DNA of 64,000 bases from Rudanella lutea DSM 19387 (GCF_000383955.1 NZ_KB913013.1:911694-975693); one strand, 5' to 3'. Positions 1-9,990 are shown, counted from the first letter of the stretch. Numbers and translations: made by a program. Notes: generated by a model not told the origin, from the sequence alone.

Positions 1-249
1 CATCGAAATGGCCAGAATCGGCAAGTCAGGCCGAAACTCGCGCACCAATCGCGCCACCGCCGGGCCCGGCAGATCGGGCAGGCTGACATCGAGCAATAGT
101 AAATCGATGGATTGCTGCTCCAACGTCGGAAGCACCTCCGCTCCCAACGTCACAACCTCTACCACCTCGTATAGCTCCGAAAACTGGAATAGAAACCGAA
201 GACCATCGGCAAACAGCCGGTGATCGTCGGCAATAAGAATACGTTTCAT
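1..249 (-). CDS. Response regulator, receiver domain (partial, N-terminal 83 residues)
   Basis: The minus strand reads from ATG at 249 off the left edge of the window. The protein starts MKRILIADDHRLFADGLRF, with the acidic pair DD of the CheY fold at residues 9-10 and the phosphoacceptor Asp in the stretch LLLLDVSLPD around residue 55. The opening IADDHRLFADGL is typical of NarL/LuxR-type regulators, so the missing C-terminus is probably a LuxR-type HTH, but that is inference. It would receive a phosphate from an unseen histidine kinase and control transcription. Confidence 0.85.
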   Translation of the reverse strand, partial: MKRILIADDHRLFADGLRFLFQFSELYEVVEVVTLGAEVLPTLEQQSIDLLLLDVSLPDLPGPAVARLVREFRPDLPILAISM

Positions 250-708
250 ATGGGTAGGCACCGATTACAAACACTAATGTAAGTAATATTTAGTCGCTCT
301 ACTCAACGGGCTCGCAAACAACCGCTTTCCGAAAAATAGATCTGTACGAAAAATAATTCTAAACGGAAACATTTCGGGTAAACTGACGTTATGTTGACAA
401 ATAGACGCTCGGTTCTTACATTTGCCCTGTCATATCCTTCGACTATCAACCGATAGGTCGTCAGATTTCAAGCCAAATAATATCCTCGTACATCCAACGG
501 CTCTCACCGGGCCCCTTGCCTGTACGAAGCGCGTAGCAAACCAATAAGCAGCCCCCGGAGTCTCACCAGCCCGTTGCGCCCTGTTTTCAATGCCACTATC
601 CTTAGTTGACCTACTTCTGATCCATCGTCTTTTCTGAAAGCGCCCTTCGCGCTCGTCTACTGCTAATCACGCTTTACGCCCTGCAAGGTTACTGATAACC
701 TGACTTTT
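250..708. other. Intergenic region between divergent response regulator and rho
   Basis: This 459-bp stretch separates two divergently transcribed genes and must hold both promoters. I see no open frame with coding character and no convincing hairpin. The long leader before rho could carry autoregulatory sequence, since rho is often autoregulated, but nothing visible proves it. Confidence 0.4.
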
Positions 709-2904
709 ATGTACAATATTGAAGAACTGAATATGAAGCTTCTGTCGGAGCTTCGCACGATTGCCGATCAATTTGGAATCACCGACGGCAACAAGTACCC
801 AAAACGTGAATTGATTTATAAGATTCTGGACCATCAGGCGCGGATGCCTATGCCCGATGAAGCGGCCCCCGAGGCAGCCGTTGCGGAGGCCCCACGTCGG
901 GGACGCCGGCCCCGGGCTGAGGCAGTAACCGCCGAGCCCACGCCCGAAGTAGTTGCCGAAACGCCAGCCCCGGAAACGGATACCCCGGCTGTAACACCCG
1001 CACGGACGCGCAGCCGGATTCGGCGGGATGCCGGTGCAGCCGATACACCACCTCCCACCAACGAAACTGAATCGATTGCACGTACTGACGAAGGTATGTT
1101 GCAAACGCCTACCGAATCGACTGAGGCTGGTACTACGCCTGAGCGCCCCACCGAAGGACGCCGTGAGCCAGCGCCCCGGCCCAACCAGCTCCGCCCCGAA
1201 CGGGGTAATGAAGCCAACGGAACACGCCCTGACGTGGGCCGCCCCGATGCAGGGCGTATTGAGCGAAACGGACGTCGGTCAGACATGGGCCGCCCAGAAA
1301 CCGGTCGCCCCGATATGGGCCGTGGCAATGACCGCAACAACCCCAGTGGACGTGATTTCCGGGATCAACGGCAGGGCGACCCACGTCAGGGTGACCCGCG
1401 TCAGGGCGATGCCCGCCCAAGCCGGTTTGGACAACCCGGTAACCGGGATATGGAAAATCGGCCCCGCCGTGATGAGCGGCCGGGTGGTTTGCGGGAGCGC
1501 CGTCGGGCGGTAACGGATGAGTCGGCGATGAGTATGCGCGTTGAGTCGGAGGAAGAATTTCTGACACCGACCGTCGTTGAAGAGGGTAACACAACCGTTG
1601 CCACCGCTCCTGCTGACGGAGAAACACCGGTTACAGAAGGCGCCCCCGCCGAAGCTTCAGCCGAGTTTACCGAAGCTCCCGCCGACGGCGACCGGCAGCA
1701 AACCACGCAGGCTCCGCAACCCTCACGGGAGTCGTTGGAGTACCAAAACCGGATTCGTCGGCAATACAATCAGCATATCCGCGAATTCGACGGAATCATT
1801 GAAAATGAGGGCGTTCTGGAAATTATGTCCGACGGCGGCTACGGTTTCCTGCGGTCGGCTGACTACAATTTCCTGGCCAGCCCCGACGATATTTATGTAT
1901 CGCCTTCGCAGATCAAACTGTTTGGCCTGAAAACGGGCGATACAGTGAAAGGAGCTATCCGGCCCCCGAAAGAAGGCGAGAAATACTTTGCCCTGTTGCG
2001 CGTAACTACCGTAAACGGCAAAACTACCGAAGAGATTCGCGACCGGATTCCGTTTGAATACCTCACGCCCCTCTTCCCCGAAGAACAGCTCAAACTAACC
2101 AACCGGCCCGACCAGTACTCTACTCGGGTGCTTGACCTGTTTGCCCCTATCGGCAAAGGCCAGCGCGGTATGATTGTGGCGCAGCCCAAAACCGGTAAAA
2201 CGGTGCTGCTCAAAGAGATAGCTAACGCCATCACGCGCAACCACCCCGAGGTACACCTGATCATTCTGCTGATTGACGAACGTCCTGAGGAAGTGACCGA
2301 TATGGCTCGTAGCGTAAATGCTGAGGTAATCTCCTCGACGTTTGACGAGCAGGCCGACCGGCACGTGAAAGTAGCCAGCATGGTGCTCGAAAAAGCCAAA
2401 CGTATGGTGGAGTGCGGTCACGACGTGGTGATCCTGCTCGATTCAATCACCCGTCTGGCCCGGGCTTACAACACAGTCGTACCATCGTCGGGTAAGATTC
2501 TGTCGGGCGGTGTAGATGCCAACGCCCTGCACAAACCCAAGCGGTTCTTCGGAGCAGCCCGGAACGTGGAAAACGGCGGATCGCTCACGATCATCGCAAC
2601 GGCCCTGATCGACACGGGCTCGAAAATGGATGAGGTAATTTTTGAAGAGTTTAAGGGAACCGGTAACATGGAACTCCAGCTCGACCGCCGATTGGCCAAC
2701 AAGCGGGTTTACCCAGCCATCGACGTTATTGCATCGGGTACACGCCGGGAGGATCTCCTGCTGGACAAGGAAACGATGCAACGTGTCTGGATTCTGCGGA
2801 AGCATATGTCAGACATGAATCCAATGGAATCAATGGACTTCCTGCTCGATCGCCTGCGCGGCACCCGCAACAACGAGGAATTCCTTATTTCGATGAATCG
2901 TTGA
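709..2904 (+). CDS. rho: Transcription termination factor Rho with very long disordered insertion
   Basis: Hexameric RNA-dependent ATPase that ends transcription. The 731-residue protein is much longer than the about 420 residues of E. coli Rho. Residues 1-45 resemble the Rho N-terminal helical domain. Residues about 46-345 are a low-complexity Arg/Pro/Gly/Glu/Asp-rich segment with repeated RPDxGR and GDPRQ units. The RNA-binding cold-shock-like domain lies near 365-440 (GYGFLRS), Walker A near 482-498 (QPKTGKT) and Walker B near 571-580 ([10 protein letters not shown]). Bacteroidota Rho proteins are known to carry such insertions, and the one in B. thetaiotaomicron has been linked to condensate formation. 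The start chosen is the first ATG in frame. A strong terminator follows. Confidence 0.97.
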   Translation: MYNIEELNMKLLSELRTIADQFGITDGNKYPKRELIYKILDHQARMPMPDEAAPEAAVAEAPRRGRRPRAEAVTAEPTPEVVAETPAPETDTPAVTPARTRSRIRRDAGAADTPPPTNETESIARTDEGMLQTPTESTEAGTTPERPTEGRREPAPRPNQLRPERGNEANGTRPDVGRPDAGRIERNGRRSDMGRPETGRPDMGRGNDRNNPSGRDFRDQRQGDPRQGDPRQGDARPSRFGQPGNRDMENRPRRDERPGGLRERRRAVTDESAMSMRVESEEEFLTPTVVEEGNTTVATAPADGETPVTEGAPAEASAEFTEAPADGDRQQTTQAPQPSRESLEYQNRIRRQYNQHIREFDGIIENEGVLEIMSDGGYGFLRSADYNFLASPDDIYVSPSQIKLFGLKTGDTVKGAIRPPKEGEKYFALLRVTTVNGKTTEEIRDRIPFEYLTPLFPEEQLKLTNRPDQYSTRVLDLFAPIGKGQRGMIVAQPKTGKTVLLKEIANAITRNHPEVHLIILLIDERPEEVTDMARSVNAEVISSTFDEQADRHVKVASMVLEKAKRMVECGHDVVILLDSITRLARAYNTVVPSSGKILSGGVDANALHKPKRFFGAARNVENGGSLTIIATALIDTGSKMDEVIFEEFKGTGNMELQLDRRLANKRVYPAIDVIASGTRREDLLLDKETMQRVWILRKHMSDMNPMESMDFLLDRLRGTRNNEEFLISMNR

Positions 2905-2931
2905 TCGGTTACCGTCAGTATAAATTTTTGC

Positions 2932-2964
2932 AAACCGCAGGCCCCACGGAGCCTGCGGTTTTTT
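2932..2964 (+). terminator. Rho-independent terminator after rho
   Basis: A perfect 11-bp stem (AAACCGCAGGC / GCCTGCGGTTT) with an 8-nt loop runs into a T tract, 28 bp after the rho stop codon. Confidence 0.85.
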
Positions 2965-3154
2965 GTTACACTCAGCCCAGGTTAGTACACAGAACAGCAG
3001 GCAAGTGGGCTGCCGGACCTTAACAAAAAGCATAATTTTCTGGCTATCTTGCATTTATACACAAGACGTGTATTTTTGGATGACCTTTCTGGGCTCTGCT
3101 CGTCTGATGAACGACCCAATCGGTCACGCATCACTCCTAATTAAACCCCCGCTA

Positions 3155-4144
3155 ATGTTTACCAACAAGACCCCGTGGATTGTACTCCTGGTGCTTTGGA
3201 TGGCCGGATCAACCTGGTGGCACGTCTGTAAAATCAAGCAGCTCTGTGCCGATGATGCCCCCTCCACCACCGTTGCTACCTCCTCAGCTCCTGTCTTTAC
3301 CCTTTCCGATGGTGCTCGTTTCAGCGTTGGTCTGCCCGGCACGTTCAACTTTGCCAAATCGGGGGTTACCCCCAACATGGCTGGTTTCGATGCTCCGCTC
3401 GACTCCATTGCTACGTACCTGCAAAACAACCCCGACCGGCAACTGACCCTCACCGGCTATTACTCAGCCGCCGAAACGAATCCGAGTAGCTTCAGCAATT
3501 TGGGGATCGCCCGGGCCGAAGCCGTCAAGGAAATGCTCATTCAGCGTGGAGTACCCGCAGCCTCGTTGCTGACGGCCGGTGTCGAAAAAGCCGACATCGC
3601 GTTTTCGGCCGCAGGTGACTCGGTGATAGCCGGGGTCAACGGTAGCTTCGCTGCTATGGTGATCACAGCACCCGCCCAACCCGATTCGCTCGCATCCACG
3701 TCGGCAATAAGTGCTTCGGCAGCGAGTACATCGGTAGCCTCTGCTTCATCGGCAGGTACACCCGTTACCGAGGAAGCCCTGGCTAAGGCTGAAAAATTTG
3801 AGTCGGTCTTCAAACCAATTGATTTGTATTTCAAAACAAACTCGTCGGACTACATCCGCACCGACGAGACGAAGAAATTCTTTAAGGAAGCCATTGCGTA
3901 TCTGCGCAAAAACAAAGACAAGTCACTGATCCTGACAGGGTACACCGACAACGTTGGGCCCGATGCCGCTAACCTCGCCCTATCGAAAAAACGCGCGGGT
4001 TCGGTTAAAACCCGATTACTGTCGCAGGGCGTTGGTGCCAGTCAGGTAAAAGTCGACGGTAAAGGCGAAGCCGACCCCAAAGCCTCAAATGATACTGAAA
4101 GCGGACGTAAAGCCAACCGTCGGGTAACGGTTGTTGTCCAGTAA
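3155..4144 (+). CDS. OmpA-family cell envelope protein
   Basis: The 329-residue protein starts at ATG 3155; the open frame extends further upstream but that part lacks coding character. An N-terminal hydrophobic segment (WIVLLVLWMAGSTWW) anchors or exports it. The C-terminal about 120 residues form an OmpA-like peptidoglycan-binding domain with TGYTDNVG and the closing KANRRVTVVVQ. A more diverged OmpA-like copy (TGYYSAAE, ARAEAVKEML) lies upstream, so the protein appears to hold two related domains joined by a Ser/Ala-rich linker. It sits just upstream of two HhH membrane proteins in the same direction, 22 bp from the first, which suggests an operon. A peptidoglycan-tethering role is inferred from the domain. 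Confidence 0.85.
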   Translation: MFTNKTPWIVLLVLWMAGSTWWHVCKIKQLCADDAPSTTVATSSAPVFTLSDGARFSVGLPGTFNFAKSGVTPNMAGFDAPLDSIATYLQNNPDRQLTLTGYYSAAETNPSSFSNLGIARAEAVKEMLIQRGVPAASLLTAGVEKADIAFSAAGDSVIAGVNGSFAAMVITAPAQPDSLASTSAISASAASTSVASASSAGTPVTEEALAKAEKFESVFKPIDLYFKTNSSDYIRTDETKKFFKEAIAYLRKNKDKSLILTGYTDNVGPDAANLALSKKRAGSVKTRLLSQGVGASQVKVDGKGEADPKASNDTESGRKANRRVTVVVQ

Positions 4145-4166
4145 ACCCTCCTAAACCCACATTACT

Positions 4167-4658
4167 ATGTTTGACATGAATCCCCTCAACATTGCCGACG
4201 CCATGATTCAGCATGGGGTGATGCTGTTTGTGGCTGGCACGTTGGGCTTTATCATTGGATATATTTCGCGGCAGCGGCTCATCGAACAGCTCGAAGGCGA
4301 CCTGGCCAGCACCGATCGTGAACTCGACGATTGCCAGCGTACGCCGATTATGCCGCTACCGACAGGCATCGATGAGGCCTCCGTACTCAACCGCATCCGG
4401 GCACGGGCAAGTGAGCTTAATTTCGACCGGATTGGCCGCGCTGAGGCTTCTGAAGCCGATGATCTGAAAGACATTGTCGGCGTCGGGCCGTTTCTGGAAC
4501 GCAAACTACACGCCATCGGCATTTACACCTTTCGGCAGGTGGCCAACTTTACAAAAGAGGACATCGATAAGGTCAATGAAATTATCGAGTTCTTCCCCGG
4601 CCGCATTGAACGCGACAACTGGGTGGGACAGGCCACGGAATTAGACAAACGAAAATAA
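4167..4658 (+). CDS. Membrane-anchored helix-hairpin-helix protein (copy 1)
   Basis: This 163-residue protein has one N-terminal membrane segment (about residues 10-35), a short charged linker, and a C-terminal helix-hairpin-helix region with DDLKDIVGVGPFLERKLH, resembling the domain of predicted flap-endonuclease-like 5' nuclease proteins (COG3743). The motif GVGPFLERKLHAIGIYTF is the hairpin. A similar domain is also found in ribosomal S13 and DNA-binding proteins, so DNA binding is plausible but catalysis is unproven: no acidic nuclease cluster is evident. Its C-terminal half is nearly identical to that of the next gene, which indicates a tandem duplication. Confidence 0.75.
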   Translation: MFDMNPLNIADAMIQHGVMLFVAGTLGFIIGYISRQRLIEQLEGDLASTDRELDDCQRTPIMPLPTGIDEASVLNRIRARASELNFDRIGRAEASEADDLKDIVGVGPFLERKLHAIGIYTFRQVANFTKEDIDKVNEIIEFFPGRIERDNWVGQATELDKRK

Positions 4659-4744
4659 CCCTTTGCGGAATCGGCTCCGGGTACGTTTCGACGTTGAAAC
4701 AGTCCTGCCTGGTTGCCATCAACCCCATAACTGACCTTATCACT

Positions 4745-5410
4745 ATGTTTGGATTAGACCCTTTGAGCCGCCCGGTAGCCATCTCCGAAATGTTGCTGCT
4801 GCTGGCGTTTGCGGCCTTTGTTGGGTGGTTGATTGCCCGACTTATTTTAAACAGCCGCGTCAACGGTTTACGCACCGAAATCGCCGAACGCGAACAGGAA
4901 CTGGCTGATTGCCGCCGGGCCAAAGCAACGCCGGTAGCCCCGGCCCAACCGCTTAAAACGGCAGCGGCACCGGTGGTCAGCGTTGCCCAGACCCAGCCAA
5001 TTGCGCCAGCGTTGGAGACTACCACTGTTGTAGAACCGGCCATTTCGGCCCCATTACCCGAACCTGTTTTACCAGAAGAGCCGGCCCTCCCCCAGGTCGC
5101 ATTGGGCTCCGAAGCCGCCGTTTTATCGCGCATTGCCTCGCGAGCGAGTGAGCTTAATTTCGACCGGATCGGCCGGGCAACGCTTGCCGAAGCCGACGAT
5201 TTGAAAGAAGTAGTGGGTATTGGGCCATTTCTGGAGCGCAAACTGCACAGCCTCGGCATTTATACGTTCCGGCAAGTGGCCAACTTTACCAAGGAAGATA
5301 TCGACAAGGTAAACGAGATTATCGAGTTCTTCCCCGGCCGCATCGAACGCGACAACTGGGTAGGCCAATCGAAAGTCTTCCACGAAAAAAAATACAACGG
5401 AAAAGCTTAG
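4745..5410 (+). CDS. Membrane-anchored helix-hairpin-helix protein (copy 2)
   Basis: Paralogue of the preceding gene, 221 residues from ATG 4745. It has an N-terminal membrane segment (EMLLLLAFAAFVGWLIA), a longer Pro/Ala/Val-rich linker of about 80 residues, and the same C-terminal HhH module. The last shared block (KEDIDKVNEIIEFFPGRIER) is identical in both copies, whereas the linkers share nothing, so the module is under strong constraint or recently homogenised. The long linker could let the module reach away from the inner membrane. Its stop codon overlaps the stop of the convergent endonuclease III gene. Confidence 0.75.
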   Translation: MFGLDPLSRPVAISEMLLLLAFAAFVGWLIARLILNSRVNGLRTEIAEREQELADCRRAKATPVAPAQPLKTAAAPVVSVAQTQPIAPALETTTVVEPAISAPLPEPVLPEEPALPQVALGSEAAVLSRIASRASELNFDRIGRATLAEADDLKEVVGIGPFLERKLHSLGIYTFRQVANFTKEDIDKVNEIIEFFPGRIERDNWVGQSKVFHEKKYNGKA

Positions 5411-6159
5411 CCAATTCGGATTTGTAATCCTGTATTTCGGCTCGGCGTACTGCTTAGTTCAAGGGCTCCACCCGACTGATAGAATGCGCATTGGCTCGCC
5501 AATGCGCATTCGCTGCATTTAGGGGTGTACCACGTACAGACCCGCTGCCCGTGCCAGTAAAAGTGCTTATGCACGTTAAACAATACAACGGGGTCTTTAG
5601 GAAGCTGCTCAAGCAATAGTTTGTGCGCACGTTCGGCACTTACCTTCGGGCCGAGCACACCAATGCGCTGCGTTACCCGGTGCACGTGCGTATCGACCGG
5701 CAAAACGGGCTTTCGGAAATAAAACAGTAGCAACAGCGAAGCCGTTTTGAGCCCCACGCCGGGCAAGCTGGTCAGCCACGACATGGCTTCCTGTGTAGAC
5801 ATATCGGCCAGAAAATCGACCGTTGCGGCTCCCCGTTCGTCAATAATAGCGGTGAGCACCTGCTTTATCCAGGGTGCTTTAACTTCCGGGTATTTCGCCG
5901 TTTGGATACACGTAATTAAGTCGTCGAGGGGAGCGTCGCGCACTTGTTCCCAGGTTGGGAACCGCTCGAGCATAGCTTTGTACGCAGCCATCTCGTTTGC
6001 ATGCGTGGTCCGGTGCGAGAGTATGGTTGCGATTAGCTCGTGCATCGGGTCCATACGTCCGTAAATAGCCTGAGTACCGTACACCTCGGTTAAGCACAGG
6101 TGAGCCCACCAGAGCAGGGTGTCGGAGTCGATAACAGAAAAAGGGGGTTGTACAGCCAT
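5407..6159 (-). CDS. nth: Endonuclease III-like DNA glycosylase
   Basis: Base excision repair enzyme of the HhH-GPD superfamily. The 250-residue protein (ATG 6159 chosen because the in-frame extension upstream has no homology-like content) contains the hairpin LPGVGLKTASLLL with the catalytic Lys of bifunctional glycosylases, the essential Asp in PVDTHVHRV, and a C-terminal iron-sulfur loop with exact C-x6-C-x2-C-x5-C spacing. All catalytic and cluster residues expected for removal of oxidised pyrimidines are present. It ends convergently on the HhH gene with a few bases of overlap. Confidence 0.88.
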   Translation of the reverse strand: MAVQPPFSVIDSDTLLWWAHLCLTEVYGTQAIYGRMDPMHELIATILSHRTTHANEMAAYKAMLERFPTWEQVRDAPLDDLITCIQTAKYPEVKAPWIKQVLTAIIDERGAATVDFLADMSTQEAMSWLTSLPGVGLKTASLLLLFYFRKPVLPVDTHVHRVTQRIGVLGPKVSAERAHKLLLEQLPKDPVVLFNVHKHFYWHGQRVCTWYTPKCSECALASQCAFYQSGGALELSSTPSRNTGLQIRIG

Positions 6160-6226
6160 GCGTCGGGTGTTTACCACGAAACGCAAAACAGCCATACAGC
6201 CCCCCAATTACCTACCGAACGACCCA

Positions 6227-6922
6227 TCAGGCGGCCAGCAGTTGCTCGGCCAGCCGAACCAACCCGGTGGTTGCCGGCTCGGCAATAAACGTCACCTGAT
6301 CTTTATGGCGTAACTCCGGCGTATTGGGATCGACCACAAAAATGGGCACCCCGCGTGGCACGGCATAGGCCAGCCCAGCTGCCGGGTACACCGCCAGCGA
6401 CGTACCGACCACAATGAAAACATCGGCCTGCTGAGTGATCTCGTACGCTACCTCCATCATGGGTACCTCTTCACCAAACCACACAATGTGCGGCCGTAGC
6501 TGATGCCCTTTTTCGCACAGATCACCCATCTGAATTTCGTCGGTTTCGAGCTCGTACACGAGCGAAGGATCGCCCGTGCTGCGGGCCTTAGCCAACTCAC
6601 CATGTAGGTGTAACACGGTCGATGAACCTGCTTTTTCGTGCAGATTATCAACGTTCTGCGTAATCACCGTCACGTCGTATTTGGCTTCGAGGGCTACCAG
6701 TGCCTTATGCCCCGCGTTGGGTTGCGCACTCAGCGCCTGTTTCCGGCGTTTGTTGTAAAAATCCTGTACCAGCGCTGGGTTACGCACCCAGGCATCGGCC
6801 GTGGCAACGTCCTCAATTCGGTAGTTTTCCCAGAGTCCGTTTGAATCACGGAACGTTGCCAGACCACTTTCGGCGCTGATTCCCGCCCCCGATAAAACCA
6901 CAAGTTTGCGTTTCGATTCCAT
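6227..6922 (-). CDS. cobB: NAD-dependent protein deacylase, Sir2 family (class III, lacks Zn cysteines)
   Basis: Removes acyl groups from lysines using NAD. The 231-residue protein has the NAD-binding GAGISAESGLATFR, the QNVDNLHEKAG motif, the catalytic His in HLHGELA, and VGTSLAVYPAAG. The pair Tyr and Arg in FYNKRRKQ matches the class III residues that favour succinyl-lysine in E. coli CobB. The zinc-binding module is reduced: between HGELA and the RPHIVWFGE block I find one cysteine rather than four. The start at 6922 was chosen over an upstream ATG at 6949 because the fold begins right after MESKRKLVVLSG. Confidence 0.9.
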   Translation of the reverse strand: MESKRKLVVLSGAGISAESGLATFRDSNGLWENYRIEDVATADAWVRNPALVQDFYNKRRKQALSAQPNAGHKALVALEAKYDVTVITQNVDNLHEKAGSSTVLHLHGELAKARSTGDPSLVYELETDEIQMGDLCEKGHQLRPHIVWFGEEVPMMEVAYEITQQADVFIVVGTSLAVYPAAGLAYAVPRGVPIFVVDPNTPELRHKDQVTFIAEPATTGLVRLAEQLLAA

Positions 6923-7032
6923 GTTCTTAAGATACGAAATGTAGGCCACAAACGAAAGCGGCCGGACCGACCGGGAGGCTTTCCCAATCGATCCGACCGC
7001 ATTCTTATTCTTTAGCCCCGAAGGGACTTGCC

Positions 7033-9672
7033 TTACTTTTTCTTCGCTGGAGCTTTTTTGGCAGGAGCGGCTTTCTTTGCCGTAGCCGCCTTTTTAGCGG
7101 GCGCTTTTTTGTCGGCTCCTTCGGCAGGTTCGCCCGCCAGTTCCAGACACTGTTCGAGCGTCAGGGTAGCCGGGTCGGTTTCCTTCGGAATCCTGACGTT
7201 GCGCTTACCTACCGCCAAATACGGACCGTACATCCCGTTGACCACCTTTACGTTGGGGTTTTCCGGAAACTCCTTGATGTACTTGTTCGCTTCGGCCTGC
7301 CGCTTCTGCTGAATCAGCTCAATCGCCCGATCGAGCGTAATCGCACCCAGTTGCTCCCCTTTGGGCAGCGAGATATATTTATCTTCAAACTTCACGTACG
7401 GGCCAAATCGACCTTTTCCCGTTGTCACCGGCTTGCCTTCAAACTCACCCAGCGTATCGCTCACCGATTCGGCCCGTTTTTGCTGAATAAGCTCAACCGC
7501 CCGCTCTGCACTGATAGCGTACGGATCGTCTTCTTTCGTCAGCGATACGTATTTATCGTCGTGCCGTACATAGGGGCCAAACTTACCAATACCAATCACC
7601 ATCGGCTTATCTTCAAAGAAACCAACCTCGCGAGGAAGGGCAAACAGATCGAGGGCTTCCTGCAACGAGATGGTTTCGATAAGCTGATCGGAGCGCAGGT
7701 TGGCGTACTGAGGCTTTTCTTCGTCAGTCGACTCGCCAATTTGCACATAGGCCCCATACCGACCCAGCCGGGCCGATACTTTCTTGCCCGAAGCCGGGTG
7801 GAGGCCCAGTTCACGAGCGCCTGTTTTGAACGACACACCATCGGAACCCTGCACCTCCTCCACATTGCGGTGGAAAGGGTTGTAGAATCCTTCAAGCATC
7901 TGCTGCCAGTCGCGCCGACCGTTGGCGATTTCGTCAAAATCCTTTTCGACGTTCGCGGTGAACTTGAAATCAACGATGTCGGGGAAATACTCCACCAGAA
8001 AATCGTTGACCACCATGCCGGTATTAGTCGGGAAGAGCTTGGCCTTTTCGGAGCCGAACATTTCCTTCCCGGTTTTCTCGCTTACCTGATTCTGGGTCAG
8101 CAAAAGCTCGCGGAAGGCACGCTCCTGACCGGCCCGGTCCGATTTCACCACATAACCCCGATTAATAATCGTCGAAATAGTAGGCGCATACGTCGAAGGA
8201 CGGCCTATGCCCATTTCTTCGAGTTTCTTCACCAGGCTGGCTTCGGCATAACGGGGTTGCGGGCGCGAAAACTTCTCGGTGGCTTTCATCTGCCCCAGGT
8301 TGAGTACCTGCCCAATCCGAAGCGGAGGGAGCATCCCTTTGCTTTCTTCATCCTCATCATCTTTCGATTCGAGGTAAACCCGCAAAAAGCCGTCAAACTT
8401 GATTACTTCGCCCTGTGCCACCAGCTCATTGGGGTACGAGCCGGGCGTGGACGGAGCCGCCACCGGCATATCGAACGGGCTATCGTCGAGCGAGGTAGCC
8501 CGCACGGTTTGCGTAGCCCCATTGCCAAATCGAATCGAAATGGTAGCCGTGGTGCGTTCGAGCTGGGCGTCGGCCATTTGTGAGGCAATGGCCCGCTTCC
8601 AGATCAGTTCATACAACCGTTTTTCGTCGCGGTTCGACCCCGCGTCGCGGTCATTGAAATTGGTCGGCCGGATGGCTTCGTGTGCCTCCTGCGCCGACTC
8701 ATTTTTGGTTTTATACTGACGCGTCTGGACATAATTAGGTCCAAACTCGGTTTCGATCTCGGCTTTGGCTTTCCCGATGGCCTCCTGCGACAGGTTGGTC
8801 GAGTCGGTACGCATGTACGATATTTTACCCGCTTCGTACAGGCTTTGGGCCAGCTTCATGGTCCGGTCGACAGCGTAGCTCATCTTACGCGAGGCTTCCT
8901 GCTGCAACGTCGACGTGGTGAAGGGCGGAGCCGGCGATTTTTTGGCGGGCTTCGTCTCCAGATTTTTAATCGTAAACTCGGCACCGACGCAGAGCTGCAA
9001 AAAGCCCCGAGCCTCTTCAACAGTCGCAAAGTTTTTGGGCAGTTCGGCGTTCAAAATCTTGCCGCCATCAACCACAAACTGAGCCGTCACTTTAAAACTC
9101 GACTTCGACTGGTGCGCATCAATTTCGCGCTCGCGGTCGACCACCAACCGCAGGGCTACCGACTGCACCCGGCCTGCCGACAGGCCCGTGCTGCCCCCTT
9201 TGATCTTACGCCAGAGCACGGGCGAAAGCTCATACCCCACCAACCGGTCGAGAACCCGGCGGGCCTGCTGGGCATTGACCAGATTGAGGTCAATAGATCG
9301 GGGTTGCCCAATGGCGTTCAGAATAGCGTTTTTGGTAATCTCCCGAAAGACAATCCGTTTGGTGTTTTCGCGTAGGCCCAATGCCTCTTTCAAGTGCCAC
9401 GAAATAGCCTCACCCTCGCGGTCGTCGTCGGTTGCGAGCCAGACCTCTTGGGCTTCCTTAGCCATTTTTTTCAGTTCGTTGACCAATTGGCGTTTATCCG
9501 GCGACACTTCGTACGCCGGTTTAAAGCCATTACTCACATCAACGGCCAGGCCGTCTTTGGGCAGGTCGCGAACGTGGCCGTAGCTCGACCGAACCGTAAA
9601 ATCTTTACCTAAGTAGCCTTCAATGGTTTTCGCCTTGGCAGGCGACTCCACAATGACTAAGTTCTTTGACAT
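7033..9672 (-). CDS. topA: DNA topoisomerase I with lysine/alanine-rich tail
   Basis: Type IA topoisomerase that relaxes negative supercoils. The 879-residue protein begins MSKNLVIVESPAKAKTIEGY at ATG 9672. The Toprim acidic motif is in ATDDDREGEA, and the active-site Tyr lies in the SYMRTDSTNL motif. The C-terminal part carries several repeats with the pattern GRFGPYVKFEDKYISL, which replace the cysteine zinc ribbons of the E. coli enzyme. It ends in a histone-H1-like Lys/Ala/Pro tail (PAKKAATAKKAAPAKKAP), as seen in other Bacteroidota and actinobacterial topoisomerases, where such tails promote processivity. The long open frame on the opposite strand is a shadow of this gene. Confidence 0.97.
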   Translation of the reverse strand: MSKNLVIVESPAKAKTIEGYLGKDFTVRSSYGHVRDLPKDGLAVDVSNGFKPAYEVSPDKRQLVNELKKMAKEAQEVWLATDDDREGEAISWHLKEALGLRENTKRIVFREITKNAILNAIGQPRSIDLNLVNAQQARRVLDRLVGYELSPVLWRKIKGGSTGLSAGRVQSVALRLVVDREREIDAHQSKSSFKVTAQFVVDGGKILNAELPKNFATVEEARGFLQLCVGAEFTIKNLETKPAKKSPAPPFTTSTLQQEASRKMSYAVDRTMKLAQSLYEAGKISYMRTDSTNLSQEAIGKAKAEIETEFGPNYVQTRQYKTKNESAQEAHEAIRPTNFNDRDAGSNRDEKRLYELIWKRAIASQMADAQLERTTATISIRFGNGATQTVRATSLDDSPFDMPVAAPSTPGSYPNELVAQGEVIKFDGFLRVYLESKDDEDEESKGMLPPLRIGQVLNLGQMKATEKFSRPQPRYAEASLVKKLEEMGIGRPSTYAPTISTIINRGYVVKSDRAGQERAFRELLLTQNQVSEKTGKEMFGSEKAKLFPTNTGMVVNDFLVEYFPDIVDFKFTANVEKDFDEIANGRRDWQQMLEGFYNPFHRNVEEVQGSDGVSFKTGARELGLHPASGKKVSARLGRYGAYVQIGESTDEEKPQYANLRSDQLIETISLQEALDLFALPREVGFFEDKPMVIGIGKFGPYVRHDDKYVSLTKEDDPYAISAERAVELIQQKRAESVSDTLGEFEGKPVTTGKGRFGPYVKFEDKYISLPKGEQLGAITLDRAIELIQQKRQAEANKYIKEFPENPNVKVVNGMYGPYLAVGKRNVRIPKETDPATLTLEQCLELAGEPAEGADKKAPAKKAATAKKAAPAKKAPAKKK

Positions 9673-9990
9673 AAATGGTCTTTCAGGTTGATGCATCCCC
9701 ACAATTCGCCACCGCATTCCGCCAAATATAGACGCAAAACGACTGAATGTTGCAACACACGGCAACATGCCGACTTCCTGCGAGGTGAGCCAGATTGTAA
9801 TAAATTAACAAAATATTAGGCTAAACCGTTCGATTTGGCACTTGCAGACAAAGCGAATTAGTCTACACTATTTGTAGATTTTACACCCCACATTTCTCCC
9901 TTTGCTCAGGCATAACTATCAGATAATCAGTAATGGCATAATCATTGACAAGGGGTTAGGCAGTTCAACATAACCTTAAACTATTCGATT
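9673..9990. other. Intergenic region between topA and the DUF892 gene
   Basis: 318 bp between divergent genes. It holds the two promoters and is AT-richer than the flanks. I see no coding frame and no strong hairpin. Confidence 0.4.

Noticed and set aside
2963-3154. Upstream extension of the OmpA gene
   Set aside because: The extra 64 codons have no signal-like or domain-like content and overlap the likely promoter (TATCTTGC near 3045); ATG 3155 gives a proper leader.
7351-8583. 410-codon open frame on the plus strand
   Set aside because: It lies antisense to topA, has no family features, and is explained by the GC-rich codon pattern of the real gene.
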